From Hadesarchaea archaeon (lineage in GTDB: Archaea > Hadarchaeota > Hadarchaeia > Hadarchaeales > Hadarchaeaceae), in the NCBI GenBank assembly GCA_029880065.1, contig JAOUPD010000007.1, positions 1-21,020 on the forward strand: a stretch of DNA of 21,020 bases. The letters run 5' to 3'. Under the pieces are notes generated by a model. The model was not told the DNA's origin, did not search any database, and saw only the letters and a program-made list of their open reading frames with translations. Positions 7,052 to 14,550 of this stretch are shown piece after piece; position 1 is the first letter of the stretch; every line of letters begins with the position of its first letter. Position numbers and translations under genes: made by a program.

Positions 7052-8374
7052 ATGGCTTCCAAATCCGAGATCATGCAGCTCGCGAAGAAAGAGGGAATAA
7101 AGTTCGTTCAGATGCAGTTCATGGACATCTTGGGTACCGTCAAAAATGTCACAATCCCGACCACTAAGCTCGAAAAGGCTCTTGATGAGGGCGTGTTCTT
7201 CGATGGGTCCTCGGTGTTGGGGTACGCTACGATTGAGGAGTCTGACATGCGCCTTAAGCCAGACCCGGACACTTTTGTCGTGCTTCCTTGGCTCCAAGAC
7301 AACATGAAAACAGCCCGCATCGTGTGCGATGTGTACGACTATGAGGACAATCGGTTCGATGGAGATCCAAGAGCGACCCTCCAAAAGCTGATGAAGCGCG
7401 TCCAGAAGAAGGGCTGGATGTTCAACACCGCTCCTGAATACGAGTTCTTCCTCTTCATGCCGGACGAGCGGGGAGACCCGACGACGAAGCCCTCTGATTA
7501 CGGGGGCTACTTCGACCTGATGCGCGACCGAGGCGATAACGTTAGAAAGGAAATAGTCACCTATCTCAACGCGATGGGTTTTGACGTTGAGGCTTCCCAT
7601 CATGAAGTTGCACCGGGGCAGCACGAGATTGACCTAGCGTACGCCGACGCCATAACCTCGGCCGATCGCGTTGCTATGATGAAGTACGTCACGAAAACGA
7701 TCGCCAGCAAGCACGGACTCTACGCCACATTCATGCCTAAGCCGATCTTCGGGGTCAACGGATCCGGGATGCATGTCAACCAGTCGCTGATGGCTCAAAG
7801 CAAAAGCGTTTTTTACGACCCCAAAGGCACGTATAAGCTAAGCAAGCTCGCGCTCCACTTCATCGGAGGCATGTTGAAGTACGCGAGGGAGACGTGCGCG
7901 GTTCTCGCCTCATCGGTCAACTCCTATAAACGCCTGGTTCCAGGGTACGAAGCACCTGTTTACATCTCATGGGCCAACCGAAATCGAAGCGCATTCATCC
8001 GCGTGCCAGCTGGTAGAGGAGCACGAACGCGCATCGAGCTTCGTAACCCCGACCCGGCTGGAAATCCATATCTGCAGTTCACGGTGATGCTCGCCGCAGG
8101 ATTGAAGGGTATTGAGGACAAAATCGAGCCACCCGAGCCAGTCGAGAAAGATATCTTCCGCATGAGCGCTGAGGAACGGGAGGCCCTGAGTATAGAAGCC
8201 CTGCCTGAGAACCTCGGGCAGGCGCTTGATTGTATGAAACGAAGCAGCTTGGTCCGAGAGGCGATGGGTGACCACCTCTTTAATCACTTCCTCTACATCA
8301 AGGGGCACGAGTGGGATAACTACAGGGCCCAAGTCAGCGATTGGGAAATAAAAACACTTTTGCCGGCGCTTTAA
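7052..8374 (+). CDS. glnA: Glutamine synthetase type I
   Basis: Glutamine synthetase condenses glutamate and ammonia with ATP to make glutamine, the main route of nitrogen assimilation. The 440-residue protein shows the beta-grasp signature FFDGSSVLGYATIEESDM (residues 49-66), the metal and ATP region YEFFLF and HHEVAPGQHEIDL, the catalytic GVNGSGMHVNQSL, and the ATP/glutamate segment NSYKRLVPGYEAP followed by RIELRNPDPAGNPY. No adenylylation-type tyrosine motif is apparent near the C-terminus, which places it with the alpha-like GSI enzymes common in archaea. I choose the ATG at 7052 (MASKSEIMQLAKKEG) over the GTG at 7037, because GGTGA lies just upstream and family proteins begin this way. 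It stands alone and converges on the CDF gene. Confidence 0.97.
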   Translation: MASKSEIMQLAKKEGIKFVQMQFMDILGTVKNVTIPTTKLEKALDEGVFFDGSSVLGYATIEESDMRLKPDPDTFVVLPWLQDNMKTARIVCDVYDYEDNRFDGDPRATLQKLMKRVQKKGWMFNTAPEYEFFLFMPDERGDPTTKPSDYGGYFDLMRDRGDNVRKEIVTYLNAMGFDVEASHHEVAPGQHEIDLAYADAITSADRVAMMKYVTKTIASKHGLYATFMPKPIFGVNGSGMHVNQSLMAQSKSVFYDPKGTYKLSKLALHFIGGMLKYARETCAVLASSVNSYKRLVPGYEAPVYISWANRNRSAFIRVPAGRGARTRIELRNPDPAGNPYLQFTVMLAAGLKGIEDKIEPPEPVEKDIFRMSAEEREALSIEALPENLGQALDCMKRSSLVREAMGDHLFNHFLYIKGHEWDNYRAQVSDWEIKTLLPAL

Positions 8375-8410
8375 GATTTTGGTTCTGTTGTTTAAAAAAG
8401 TTTGATCATT

Positions 8411-9313
8411 TTATTTTGAATTCTTTCTCATCGGTTCGACTTTTAAAGTCAATTTTTTCAGCACGGGAATACGTTTCTTGGCCAATTTTTCAATCTTTTC
8501 TACTATTTCATTCGCAGCATGAACAGAAAGATTTCCATCGACTTTAATATGCATTTCTCCAACAATATATGGTCCTGATTTTCTGAGGCTGATCTCGTGA
8601 ACCTCTTCAACACCCTCTACGCTCTCGGCTATACTCTTGACATTACCTCTAGTACCCGGGCAAGCACAACCGTCCATAAGGATGAGCGAAGATTCCTTTA
8701 TCGCGCCGTATGAAATTGCAAAGATGAAAATAGCTATTATCATGGCAGCGACAGCCTCTGCTTGGTAATATCCCAAATAAGAAAAAGCCAACCCCAAAAA
8801 AACTATTGATGACGCCATTCCTGTCTTTATCGAATTTTTCGCATCTGTTTTCAGTGCTACTGAACCAAGAGTGTTTGCCACTTTTCTTTTATATGCGGCC
8901 AATATGAAAAAAGCTGCAGCGGCAAAAAATGACACGACCAACCCAACGACAGGTAAGGTTAACTCTTTAGGATGAATTAGAGACAAGTATGAACTATAAA
9001 ATATCCAGATTCCAATGAACACGAGAAAAATGGCCACAATCATTGATGCAAAATTTTCCATCTTGTAATAGCCGAACTGAAATCTTTCGCTAGGGCTCTT
9101 GCGTAGCATTCTCAAGCCAATCAATACAATTAATGAAACAAATGCATCGGCAATTGTGTGAACCCCATCACCTCTCAGCGCAACACTGCCAGATAGAAGT
9201 CCTGTGAAAAGTAAAAGACATCCAAGAGAAATTAATGTAAATATAGATATTTTTGTAATCTTTTCGCCTTTTGCTAATGGATCATCAACTTGCATTTTAT
9301 TCCTTGTTCCCAT
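8411..9313 (-). CDS. Cation diffusion facilitator (CDF) metal transporter
   Basis: CDF proteins export divalent metals (Zn, Cd, Co, Ni, Mn, Fe) by proton antiport. The 300-residue protein has six hydrophobic segments and a cytoplasmic ferredoxin-like tail (about residues 220-300, including GEMHIKVDGNLSVHAANEI with H255 and H265). Helix 2 carries the canonical H52xxxD56 in GDGVHTIAD. The helix 5 counterpart reads TDAKNSIKT, with N160 and T164 where His/Asp and Asp are usual, so the transport site is only half conserved. A CxC (C216, C218) precedes the tail. The ATG at 9313 is used; ATG at 9295 (residue 7) has AAGGA upstream and is equally plausible. Composition is markedly AT-rich compared with glnA, which suggests transfer. 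A candidate structured RNA lies upstream on the same strand. Confidence 0.9.
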   Translation of the reverse strand: MGTRNKMQVDDPLAKGEKITKISIFTLISLGCLLLFTGLLSGSVALRGDGVHTIADAFVSLIVLIGLRMLRKSPSERFQFGYYKMENFASMIVAIFLVFIGIWIFYSSYLSLIHPKELTLPVVGLVVSFFAAAAFFILAAYKRKVANTLGSVALKTDAKNSIKTGMASSIVFLGLAFSYLGYYQAEAVAAMIIAIFIFAISYGAIKESSLILMDGCACPGTRGNVKSIAESVEGVEEVHEISLRKSGPYIVGEMHIKVDGNLSVHAANEIVEKIEKLAKKRIPVLKKLTLKVEPMRKNSK

Positions 9314-9385
9314 TACTTTATTTATTGCACGCTCTAAAAAATTTCACTAATGCAAAATCTAGCGAATTTTTGAATTTGCCATAGA

Positions 9386-9600
9386 AATTGCGGGGATTCG
9401 ACCACGCGACTACTCCGCGGCGGTTAGGTCATCCCTCTCCGCGCTTTTTGCCGTGCAATCTTTTTCCAGCACTTCGGCTTCAACGCGCCCTACCGCGCGC
9501 CTTATCCACTGCCTTCCCTAGCCGCGCTAGGTTTTTCCATGACTCCCCTTTGCCCTTAGGCTAAAGTTTAGCCTTATTTGCTGGCTTCCTCCCCACAATT
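9386..9600 (-). ncRNA. Candidate 215-nt structured RNA or leader upstream of the CDF gene
   Basis: On the minus strand the ends form an 11-pair closing stem: 9590-9600 (AATTGTGGGGA) with 9386-9396 (TCCCCGCAATT), where the single non-Watson-Crick position is a G-U wobble on this strand but a C-A mismatch on the other. Five consecutive non-overlapping hairpins fit inside: 9558-9574 (8-base arms), 9517-9531 (6 pairs), 9484-9499 (5 pairs), 9450-9478 (GCC plus GTGC arms) and 9416-9443 (5 pairs). A TATA-like box at 9621-9630 predicts a transcript start near 9600, exactly at the 5' arm. The block is GC-rich in AT-rich surroundings and has no credible ORF. It ends 72 bases before the CDF start, so it may be a leader or an independent RNA. 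Class unknown; a MITE with terminal inverted repeats is the main alternative. Confidence 0.5.
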
Positions 9601-9620
9601 AGCTTTTCAGCGTTATTCCA

Positions 9621-9630
9621 CTATTTAAAG
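9621..9630 (-). promoter_or_regulatory. TATA-like box for the 9386-9600 RNA
   Basis: The minus strand reads CTTTAAATAG, about 25 bases upstream of the predicted RNA end at 9600. On the plus strand the same bases (CTATTTAAAG), or the TTTTAAAG near 9666, could serve the gene starting at 9709. The rest of 9601-9708 holds no gene. Confidence 0.45.
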
Positions 9631-9708
9631 CTTTTGCGTGTTACTGAAAATGTAACAATTTAGACTTTTAAAGTTGAAAAATAAAATCAAAATTTGTTGG
9701 TGGTTAGG

Positions 9709-10404
9709 ATGCCCTTAAAGTCGCAAATCGACAAATTTGCTTCCGCTCCAACGCTTGCGGTTTTCACGATATTCGTGATTCTATGCTCAAGCGTAGCGAT
9801 AGTTACTTTTCAGTCTTTGGAAGAGCGAGGGGTCTCAACGATTATTCTGAAGAGCGCTGCTGACGTGGTTCGCGCCACAGCATCGCAAGTTGAGAGCGAG
9901 CTAAACTCAACGCTCGAGAGCTCGATAGCTGCCGCAATGTACGATGTCGGCTTAAGTGGTGGTACACGTGGAAATGTGGAAAATTACATTCGCGAGTACA
10001 TGAACGCGCATATCTCTGACATCAACGCCTCCTCGCGCTCAACCCTTACGGTCGCCGTGCCGCTATGCGACGAGAACTCGCTTATGATTGAGTGGTTACC
10101 TAATGGGGGCATTCGTGCGCGAGGTTACCTAGATGCCAGCTTTGAGCACGTGATGGGTCCTAGGGCATTCGGTTTAAGTTTGCATGCGATGTCCCGCCCT
10201 AGATTCGAACGGATAAGGCACGTAGCCGAGCTATCTTCGGTGCTGGTAGCGGACGCGGACCTCGCGGAGTTGGAGGAGTTGGAGCGAGCGCTTAACGAGA
10301 ACTATGCGTGCGAAGGGCTTGCGGTGGAGCTGGAGAATGAGAACAACATTGTCTACGTGACAGTGCAAGACATCTTTGGGGCTCGAGGAGTATTCGTTCC
10401 TTAA
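9709..10404 (+). CDS. Membrane-anchored exported protein, possible pilus component
   Basis: The 231-residue protein has a basic N-terminus followed by one membrane segment (LAVFTIFVILCSSVAIVTF, about residues 16-34) and a long extracytoplasmic region of helices (ESELNSTLESSIAAAMYDVG) and beta strands, ending in an acidic helix (ADLAELEELERALNENY) and a short strand. I recognise no family. Size and topology match the pilin-like proteins encoded next door. The ATG at 9709 has GGTGG six bases upstream and is preferred to the TTG at 9694. The gene stands alone on the plus strand, and its stop overlaps the stop of the convergent gene at 10401 by a few bases. A role in the same pilus or secretion machine is inferred from location only. 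Confidence 0.65.
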   Translation: MPLKSQIDKFASAPTLAVFTIFVILCSSVAIVTFQSLEERGVSTIILKSAADVVRATASQVESELNSTLESSIAAAMYDVGLSGGTRGNVENYIREYMNAHISDINASSRSTLTVAVPLCDENSLMIEWLPNGGIRARGYLDASFEHVMGPRAFGLSLHAMSRPRFERIRHVAELSSVLVADADLAELEELERALNENYACEGLAVELENENNIVYVTVQDIFGARGVFVP

Positions 10405-11396
10405 ACCACGGCTTCTAACTCAGGCTCCGATTGAAAAACAAAGCCAGGAGTATTTTCCAGATACCACCATGGCATCGCTTGATAGTGTAATATGTAACTC
10501 TCAAATTCAACCCGCCAAGTGAGGTAAGTGGAAACGTTGGTGGTCGCTGCGGCAGCTCGAATCGATGCGTTATTTGGTATGCTTACTACCGCGTTATCGC
10601 TTGTACGCCGCCAAGTTCGCGAGCGTAAATAGCCAAGCGCCTGCGCGGGCGAGTACAGCCATCCGCTCAAGTAGGCGTTTTCTACACTTGAGCAGGGGAA
10701 TGCATCGGTAAATTCTCCCGCGTAGTTCTCGATGTTTGAAATGACCCAAGCGTTATCGACGAGCCCGATGTTTTCCCAGTTTTCGTATCCCTGAACACGG
10801 AGCAAGATTGAACCAGCACGGACGAGTATCGAATCGCTGTTCTCCCATTTGTACGCATCAATGTCACGGGACACGTCAAAGTAAGCGGCGATGATCGCCG
10901 TTGCCTCGCGTTGGTTCTCTCGCGCGAAGTAATAGAATTCCGGTGGTTCGCCCGAGGGTATTGGGAGGATATTTTCAGGCAACGCTTCAATCGGAGAGGC
11001 GCTGACGAGCACTACATCACCCGAGCACATGAAGTAAACTCTTCCTCCAGGTGTGATGCTTGTGTTCTCCACTTGCAGCCCGACGTTTGCGATGGTCCAG
11101 TAACTTTCACCTGCTCCAGTCCCCCCGGTTATCCGCACGATGAATGTCGAGCGATTATCGTCTATTTCGAGTTCATAACCTGAACCAGCTAATTGCAAGG
11201 GCAGGTCAAGAGTGGGTTGCTGTCCAGATAGAGCTGAAAAACAAGTTTTGGCTAGATCGTCCGCGAGCGCTTGGGCCTGAGCACCGACCTCGAATTCCCG
11301 CTGCTTCGTCAGCTGCATGAAGAAGACCCCCGCGAGCAGAATCGCCATGAGGGCCCCAAAGAGCAGATAGAAGGGCAGCTCGTGGGCATTAGACAC
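10401..11396 (-). CDS. Large pilin-like surface protein, cluster A
   Basis: The 331-residue protein starts at a GTG overlapping the end of the upstream gene by eight bases, with GGGGTGA about eight bases before it. One N-terminal membrane helix (FYLLFGALMAILLAGVFFM, about residues 9-27) is followed by a polar helix (EVGAQAQALADDLAKT) and a long beta-rich, aromatic ectodomain with two cysteines (in VYFMCSGD and AFPCSSVE). After the helix comes LQLAGSGYELEIDDNRSTF, the same GYEL strand pattern as in the short pilin-like proteins of both clusters. This is the layout of an archaeal pilin or pseudopilin with a large C-terminal domain. No named family recognised. It forms a two-gene operon with the 120-residue protein upstream; the stop meets the convergent gene at 9709-10404. 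Confidence 0.65.
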   Translation of the reverse strand: MSNAHELPFYLLFGALMAILLAGVFFMQLTKQREFEVGAQAQALADDLAKTCFSALSGQQPTLDLPLQLAGSGYELEIDDNRSTFIVRITGGTGAGESYWTIANVGLQVENTSITPGGRVYFMCSGDVVLVSASPIEALPENILPIPSGEPPEFYYFARENQREATAIIAAYFDVSRDIDAYKWENSDSILVRAGSILLRVQGYENWENIGLVDNAWVISNIENYAGEFTDAFPCSSVENAYLSGWLYSPAQALGYLRSRTWRRTSDNAVVSIPNNASIRAAAATTNVSTYLTWRVEFESYILHYQAMPWWYLENTPGFVFQSEPELEAVV

Positions 11397-11751
11397 TTGC
11401 GGTCACCCCGTCCTCTGTGCGCTGGAGCGCTAGCCGCGCCTGTTGTCCGCTGAGCGTCGGCCCGCTGACCGCAACGCCTGCATCGAGATTCTCCTGCGTC
11501 TGCCCGACCACAATCACCACCAAATTCTCCTCGAATCGGAGCTCACAGTTTTGGGGCACCACTATGTCAAAGGGGAAGGAAGCCCCTGCTTCTTGATCTG
11601 CTAGAAGCTTTACCTGCTGCGCGAGTTGCTCAGCCTGTTGCCTGAAAACGGCCTCCGCGCTCCCGCTCTGATATTGTAAGTAGAGGGCGGCGAAGATCGA
11701 GAGGAAAATTGTAGCGAAGATCACACTCGCTAAGGTTCGAAGGGCCACCAT
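11389..11751 (-). CDS. Short pilin-like protein, cluster A (paralogue of 19156-19509)
   Basis: The 120-residue protein has an N-terminal membrane helix (LASVIFATIFLSIFAALYL, about residues 7-25), a glutamine-rich helix (RQQAEQLAQQVKLLADQE) and a beta-rich domain with the strand PQNCELRFEENLVVIV. It aligns along its length with the product of 19156-19509: both begin M-x-A-x-RTLA, share the SIF in the membrane helix and the ELRFE strand. This shows two related pilin-like gene sets in the window. It probably contributes a minor pilin or pseudopilin to the TadA-TadC machine (inference). Start ATG at 11751 without a strong ribosome site; a TATA-like CTTAAAATT lies near 11826-11834. The downstream GTG overlap indicates coupling. 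Confidence 0.7.
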   Translation of the reverse strand: MVALRTLASVIFATIFLSIFAALYLQYQSGSAEAVFRQQAEQLAQQVKLLADQEAGASFPFDIVVPQNCELRFEENLVVIVVGQTQENLDAGVAVSGPTLSGQQARLALQRTEDGVTASV

Positions 11752-11814
11752 GCTATCGCCCTATTGTCTCACGCGGACATTGAACAAAAAGATTACTTCG
11801 CAGATTTTCTCTCT

Positions 11815-11850
11815 GGGTTAAACGCCAATTTTAAGCCCGGCACTTAACCC
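11815..11850. promoter_or_regulatory. Inverted repeat in a probable divergent promoter
   Basis: GGGTTAA 11815-11821 and TTAACCC 11844-11850 are exact inverted arms around a 22-base spacer containing AATTTTAAG, which can serve as a TATA box on either strand: toward the pilin operon (minus) and toward the small ORF at 11857 (plus). It is a plausible operator overlapping both promoters. Between 11959 and 12059 I see no gene. Confidence 0.35.
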
Positions 11851-11856
11851 ATTAAG

Positions 11857-11958
11857 ATGGTATTCATGTCTGAGTTTCTCAACGTGACCACACTTGAGGA
11901 CGCTTGCGCAACGCTTGAGAAACATTGGAGAATCAAACCACGAAATATTTACGCATAA
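11857..11958 (+). CDS. Possible 33-residue leaderless ORF or gene remnant
   Basis: The ORF reads MVFMSEFLNVTTLEDACATL and ends KPRNIYA; a second ATG lies at 11866. A TATA-like element about 25 bases upstream would place the transcript start at or near the first ATG, giving a leaderless message. The amphipathic helical opening vaguely resembles the N-terminus of proteins such as MoeA, but is too short to assign. The TAA at 11956 could be a nonsense change in a longer decayed gene, or this may be a genuine small protein or chance. Confidence 0.25.
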   Translation: MVFMSEFLNVTTLEDACATLEKHWRIKPRNIYA

Positions 11959-12009
11959 TTAAAAGTCCATTAGACACAATAATGAAAAGAGGAAGATATT
12001 ACTCGGGAC

Positions 12010-12028
12010 CTTGCTGGCAGAGAGCAAG
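12010..12028 (-). terminator. Candidate terminator hairpin after the methyltransferase gene
   Basis: On the minus strand CTTGCT and AGCAAG pair around a seven-base loop (plus coordinates 12010-12015 and 12023-12028), followed by a T-rich stretch (about 11978-11995). It lies 31 bases past the methyltransferase stop. The stem is short, so this is tentative. Confidence 0.25.
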
Positions 12029-12059
12029 AAGATATAGTTTATTCTTCGCCCCTCACGGC

Positions 12060-13184
12060 TCACCGCTCCCACATCAGCAGGCTCTCCCGCGCTATTCCGA
12101 CCTTCTTTCTCGCTGGGGTTGTACAGAAGCGCTTGTTTACCACGATCACGCGCTTGGCCCTGAACCCGGTGCGTTCGGCAAGCCTGCTGAGCGTTTCGCA
12201 GACCTCAACAACACCTTCCGGGAAACATCCATCTGATGTCACCAAACAAACTTTCGCCCCATGCTTGCAGACGCGATAAAGCTCCTTGATCACCGCGAAC
12301 ATGTCCTTGAAGTAAAGTTTCGCTTCGAGCGGTTTTCCCTCAACAAACTCCTCAACTTCAGAAAAATCCTCCACCGCGCGCGCCTCGCGCACGCCGATGA
12401 GCTGATCTGAAGCTGGAGCATCCAAGCCCAACAACTGCTGCTCGATGCGATACGCGTTGATGTACTCCCGCTTGTTCAGGTAGGGCGGAGAGGTGACGAC
12501 TGCATCGACGCTCTCGTCGGTCAGCTTAAGCTTTCTCGCGTCGCAGTGCTCGACCGTTACCCTGCAGGCCTTTCCCTTGAATCGCTCGACATCGCTACAC
12601 ATACGCAGGAGTTGTCGTTTGAGCGCTTTTCGGAGGGGGGGCACCGGCTTCTTGAAAATTCTTATCGCCGCGCCATCCTTGTGCGCCCAGCTGCATCGCA
12701 TCGCCGCATTCATCAACCCGAGTAACAGAAATTCGCGAACCTTCTCGTTTTCAACCTCTAGTATCTCTCGCTTGAAGAATGCGATGTCTTCCAGCAGGAA
12801 CTTGGGAAAAACACGCGCGACGAAACCCGGCATTTCAACTTCTAGTTTCTCGAACTTCGATTTCATCAACACTCGGACAGCTGTCCTGAGCTCCCCAGCA
12901 TCGTAATCCCCTAGTTTCACGCGCGAGGCGAAAAACATTATCGGATGTACATCATAACCGATGCCGTCTACCCCAAGTTGTTTGCAGGCAAGCGGCGTCG
13001 TCCCGCAGCCAACAAAAGGGTCAAGTACGAGATCGCCTTCGCCAAGTCCCCAAGTTTCAGCAAGTAGAAACACGAGGTCTCGGGAGAACGCCTCTTTGAA
13101 ATAGAACCAGTTGTAAACGGGAAGTCGCTTATTTATGAGGAAGGTCGCCAGTTTGCCCAGTTTGAGCCTCTCAACTATCTTCAC
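12060..13184 (-). CDS. Orphan site-specific DNA methyltransferase (SPPY type)
   Basis: The enzyme would transfer a methyl group from S-adenosylmethionine to DNA, probably to an exocyclic amine. From the GTG at 13184 it is 374 residues with the AdoMet motif DPFVGCGTT (residues 55-63) and the catalytic TSPPY (231-235). The order is motif I first, with a long insert of about 165 residues before the catalytic motif that may be the target recognition region. SPPY is typical of N4-cytosine methylases, though an RNA target is not excluded. I prefer GTG 13184 because GGAAGG lies upstream and it begins just past the rfcL stop; the ATG at 13232 would overlap rfcL by 32 bases. No restriction enzyme is next to it. 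Same strand and 16-base spacing suggest co-transcription with rfcL. Confidence 0.85.
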   Translation of the reverse strand: MKIVERLKLGKLATFLINKRLPVYNWFYFKEAFSRDLVFLLAETWGLGEGDLVLDPFVGCGTTPLACKQLGVDGIGYDVHPIMFFASRVKLGDYDAGELRTAVRVLMKSKFEKLEVEMPGFVARVFPKFLLEDIAFFKREILEVENEKVREFLLLGLMNAAMRCSWAHKDGAAIRIFKKPVPPLRKALKRQLLRMCSDVERFKGKACRVTVEHCDARKLKLTDESVDAVVTSPPYLNKREYINAYRIEQQLLGLDAPASDQLIGVREARAVEDFSEVEEFVEGKPLEAKLYFKDMFAVIKELYRVCKHGAKVCLVTSDGCFPEGVVEVCETLSRLAERTGFRAKRVIVVNKRFCTTPARKKVGIARESLLMWER

Positions 13185-13200
13185 AGGAAAACCTTCCGAA

Positions 13201-14424
13201 TCATCGCATTGACTTAAGATAATCAGCTTCAACGTCGCTCAGTTCGAGTTCGGCCGCGATTCGAGATGCAGCCTTCTTGTCGTGTTTGAATATAAGGTGA
13301 AAGTAGGGCAAGAAGTTTTTTCGCGCAACCTTCGAGGATGTGTGACAACAAGCAGCAATTTTTTTCGCTGTGCTATCACGCACGGCTCGAACAAACCTAG
13401 TTCTACCAAAATATTTTCCAGAGCTGGGAGGTTGGAAGCGGACAAATTTTAGCTCACCCTCACGAGAGAGAGCGACCCCGGCACTCATTAGGTCGCTGGC
13501 GTACCTCCAAAGCCCGTAAGCTTGTCTTCTTCGGGCGCGGCCTAGAAAAGTATCGGCCCGCGAAATGGCGTCGTAGGCCTGAGCTCGGTCAGCCGGGTCG
13601 GCAAACATCCGTGGGATATTTTCATCAATCCACGCGAGGGCATCGTCAGGCGCCTTGTCGAGCGCCCATAACAACTCTCGAGCTTCCCTAACTCCCTTAG
13701 CATAGACGAGTTGCTTCAGCACATCGAAAATGCTCGCTTCCCGGTCGCGTCGGTAAAGCACGACATCCTTTATGGCTAAGCGCTTTCTGCCGGCCGCAAT
13801 GGTTTGCAGATCGTTTATCGCGGAGCGCAGGTCACCCCGTACAGTTTCAGCAATTACGTTCAACGCAATCGGGTCGGCTTCGATGTGCTCCGCGCGGCAT
13901 ATCCGTTGAAGTACGCTTGCAATTACATCCTTAGTTAAGCGTCTGAAGTTTATGGCGAAACAGATGCCCCTTATTTTCCACGGAATCGCATATTGGTCAT
14001 TAGCAATTAGCACCACTGGATTCTGAGTCTGCTTAAGCAACTCCTCGATCGCTCGGTATCCACCCCGATCTGTAGTTCCGTAGACGTTGTCGGCTTCATC
14101 GAGCACAACCAACCGCTTGCCCCCCGCCCCCGCAAAAAGGGTTCCTGTCGTCGCTGCTGTACCGGCAACCTGTTGGACTATTTTAAAGGTGCGTTTGTCG
14201 CTAGCGTTGAGCTCGATCAAATCCCAGCCAAATTCCCGGGCCAATGCAGCGGTTGCAACTGTTTTCCCCGTCCCCGCCGCCCCGTAGAGCAGGAGGGCTG
14301 GTTTTTTTGGCTTGCCCTTCCGCCACCCTTCAGCCCAACCAAGCATTGCTTTAAGAGCTTGGGATTGTCCAATTACTTCCTTGAGTTCACGGGGTCGGTA
14401 CTTGTCGACCCAAGATTCTGACAT
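13201..14424 (-). CDS. rfcL: Replication factor C large subunit
   Basis: RfcL is the large AAA+ subunit of the clamp loader that places PCNA on DNA. From the ATG at 14424 the protein is 407 residues. It opens with SESWVDKYRP, has Walker A GAAGTGKT (48-55), Walker B LVVLDEADN (D109, E110) and the sensor 2 arginine in RGDLRSAIND (R200), then the helical collar domain to the end. It stops right after the collar (LELSDVEADYLKSMR): the acidic tail and PCNA-binding PIP box that archaeal large subunits usually carry are absent. The GTG at 14439 is an alternative start, but a TATA-like box at 14455-14467 predicts transcription starting near 14436, favouring the ATG. The small subunit gene is not in the window. 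The gene diverges from mre11. Confidence 0.95.
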   Translation of the reverse strand: MSESWVDKYRPRELKEVIGQSQALKAMLGWAEGWRKGKPKKPALLLYGAAGTGKTVATAALAREFGWDLIELNASDKRTFKIVQQVAGTAATTGTLFAGAGGKRLVVLDEADNVYGTTDRGGYRAIEELLKQTQNPVVLIANDQYAIPWKIRGICFAINFRRLTKDVIASVLQRICRAEHIEADPIALNVIAETVRGDLRSAINDLQTIAAGRKRLAIKDVVLYRRDREASIFDVLKQLVYAKGVREARELLWALDKAPDDALAWIDENIPRMFADPADRAQAYDAISRADTFLGRARRRQAYGLWRYASDLMSAGVALSREGELKFVRFQPPSSGKYFGRTRFVRAVRDSTAKKIAACCHTSSKVARKNFLPYFHLIFKHDKKAASRIAAELELSDVEADYLKSMR

Positions 14425-14454
14425 GGAGGTACCAAACACAATTTGGCCGGGTTT

Positions 14455-14513
14455 GATTAAAATGATTGGGGCACGGAAAACAGAGAATATTCTTGACCCC
14501 TCTCTTAAAAATT
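14455..14513. promoter_or_regulatory. Divergent promoters between rfcL and mre11
   Basis: Minus strand: AATCATTTTAATC at 14455-14467, about 25 bases before a predicted start near 14436. Plus strand: CTTAAAAATT at 14504-14513, predicting a start near 14533 and an 18-base leader to the GTG at 14551. Both sit in the 126-base gap between the two genes. Confidence 0.5.
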
Positions 14514-14550
14514 GTCTTAAGTTCTAGCCCCTATACTGAATGGGATAACG

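Noticed and set aside
7016..7624. Long antisense ORF (202 codons) across the start of glnA
   Set aside because: It overlaps the well-supported glutamine synthetase in full, has no start signal, and its translation has no protein-like pattern; it mirrors the codon bias of the real gene.
9389..9412. tRNA T-arm-like sequence GTGGTCGAATCCCC on the minus strand
   Set aside because: The stem has a mismatch, the loop is one base short, and no matching acceptor, D or anticodon arms can be placed nearby.
9540..9552. Minus-strand AAAGGGGAGT resembling part of the yybP-ykoY manganese riboswitch
   Set aside because: Only this short string matches; the second conserved loop of that riboswitch cannot be found in the 215-nt region.
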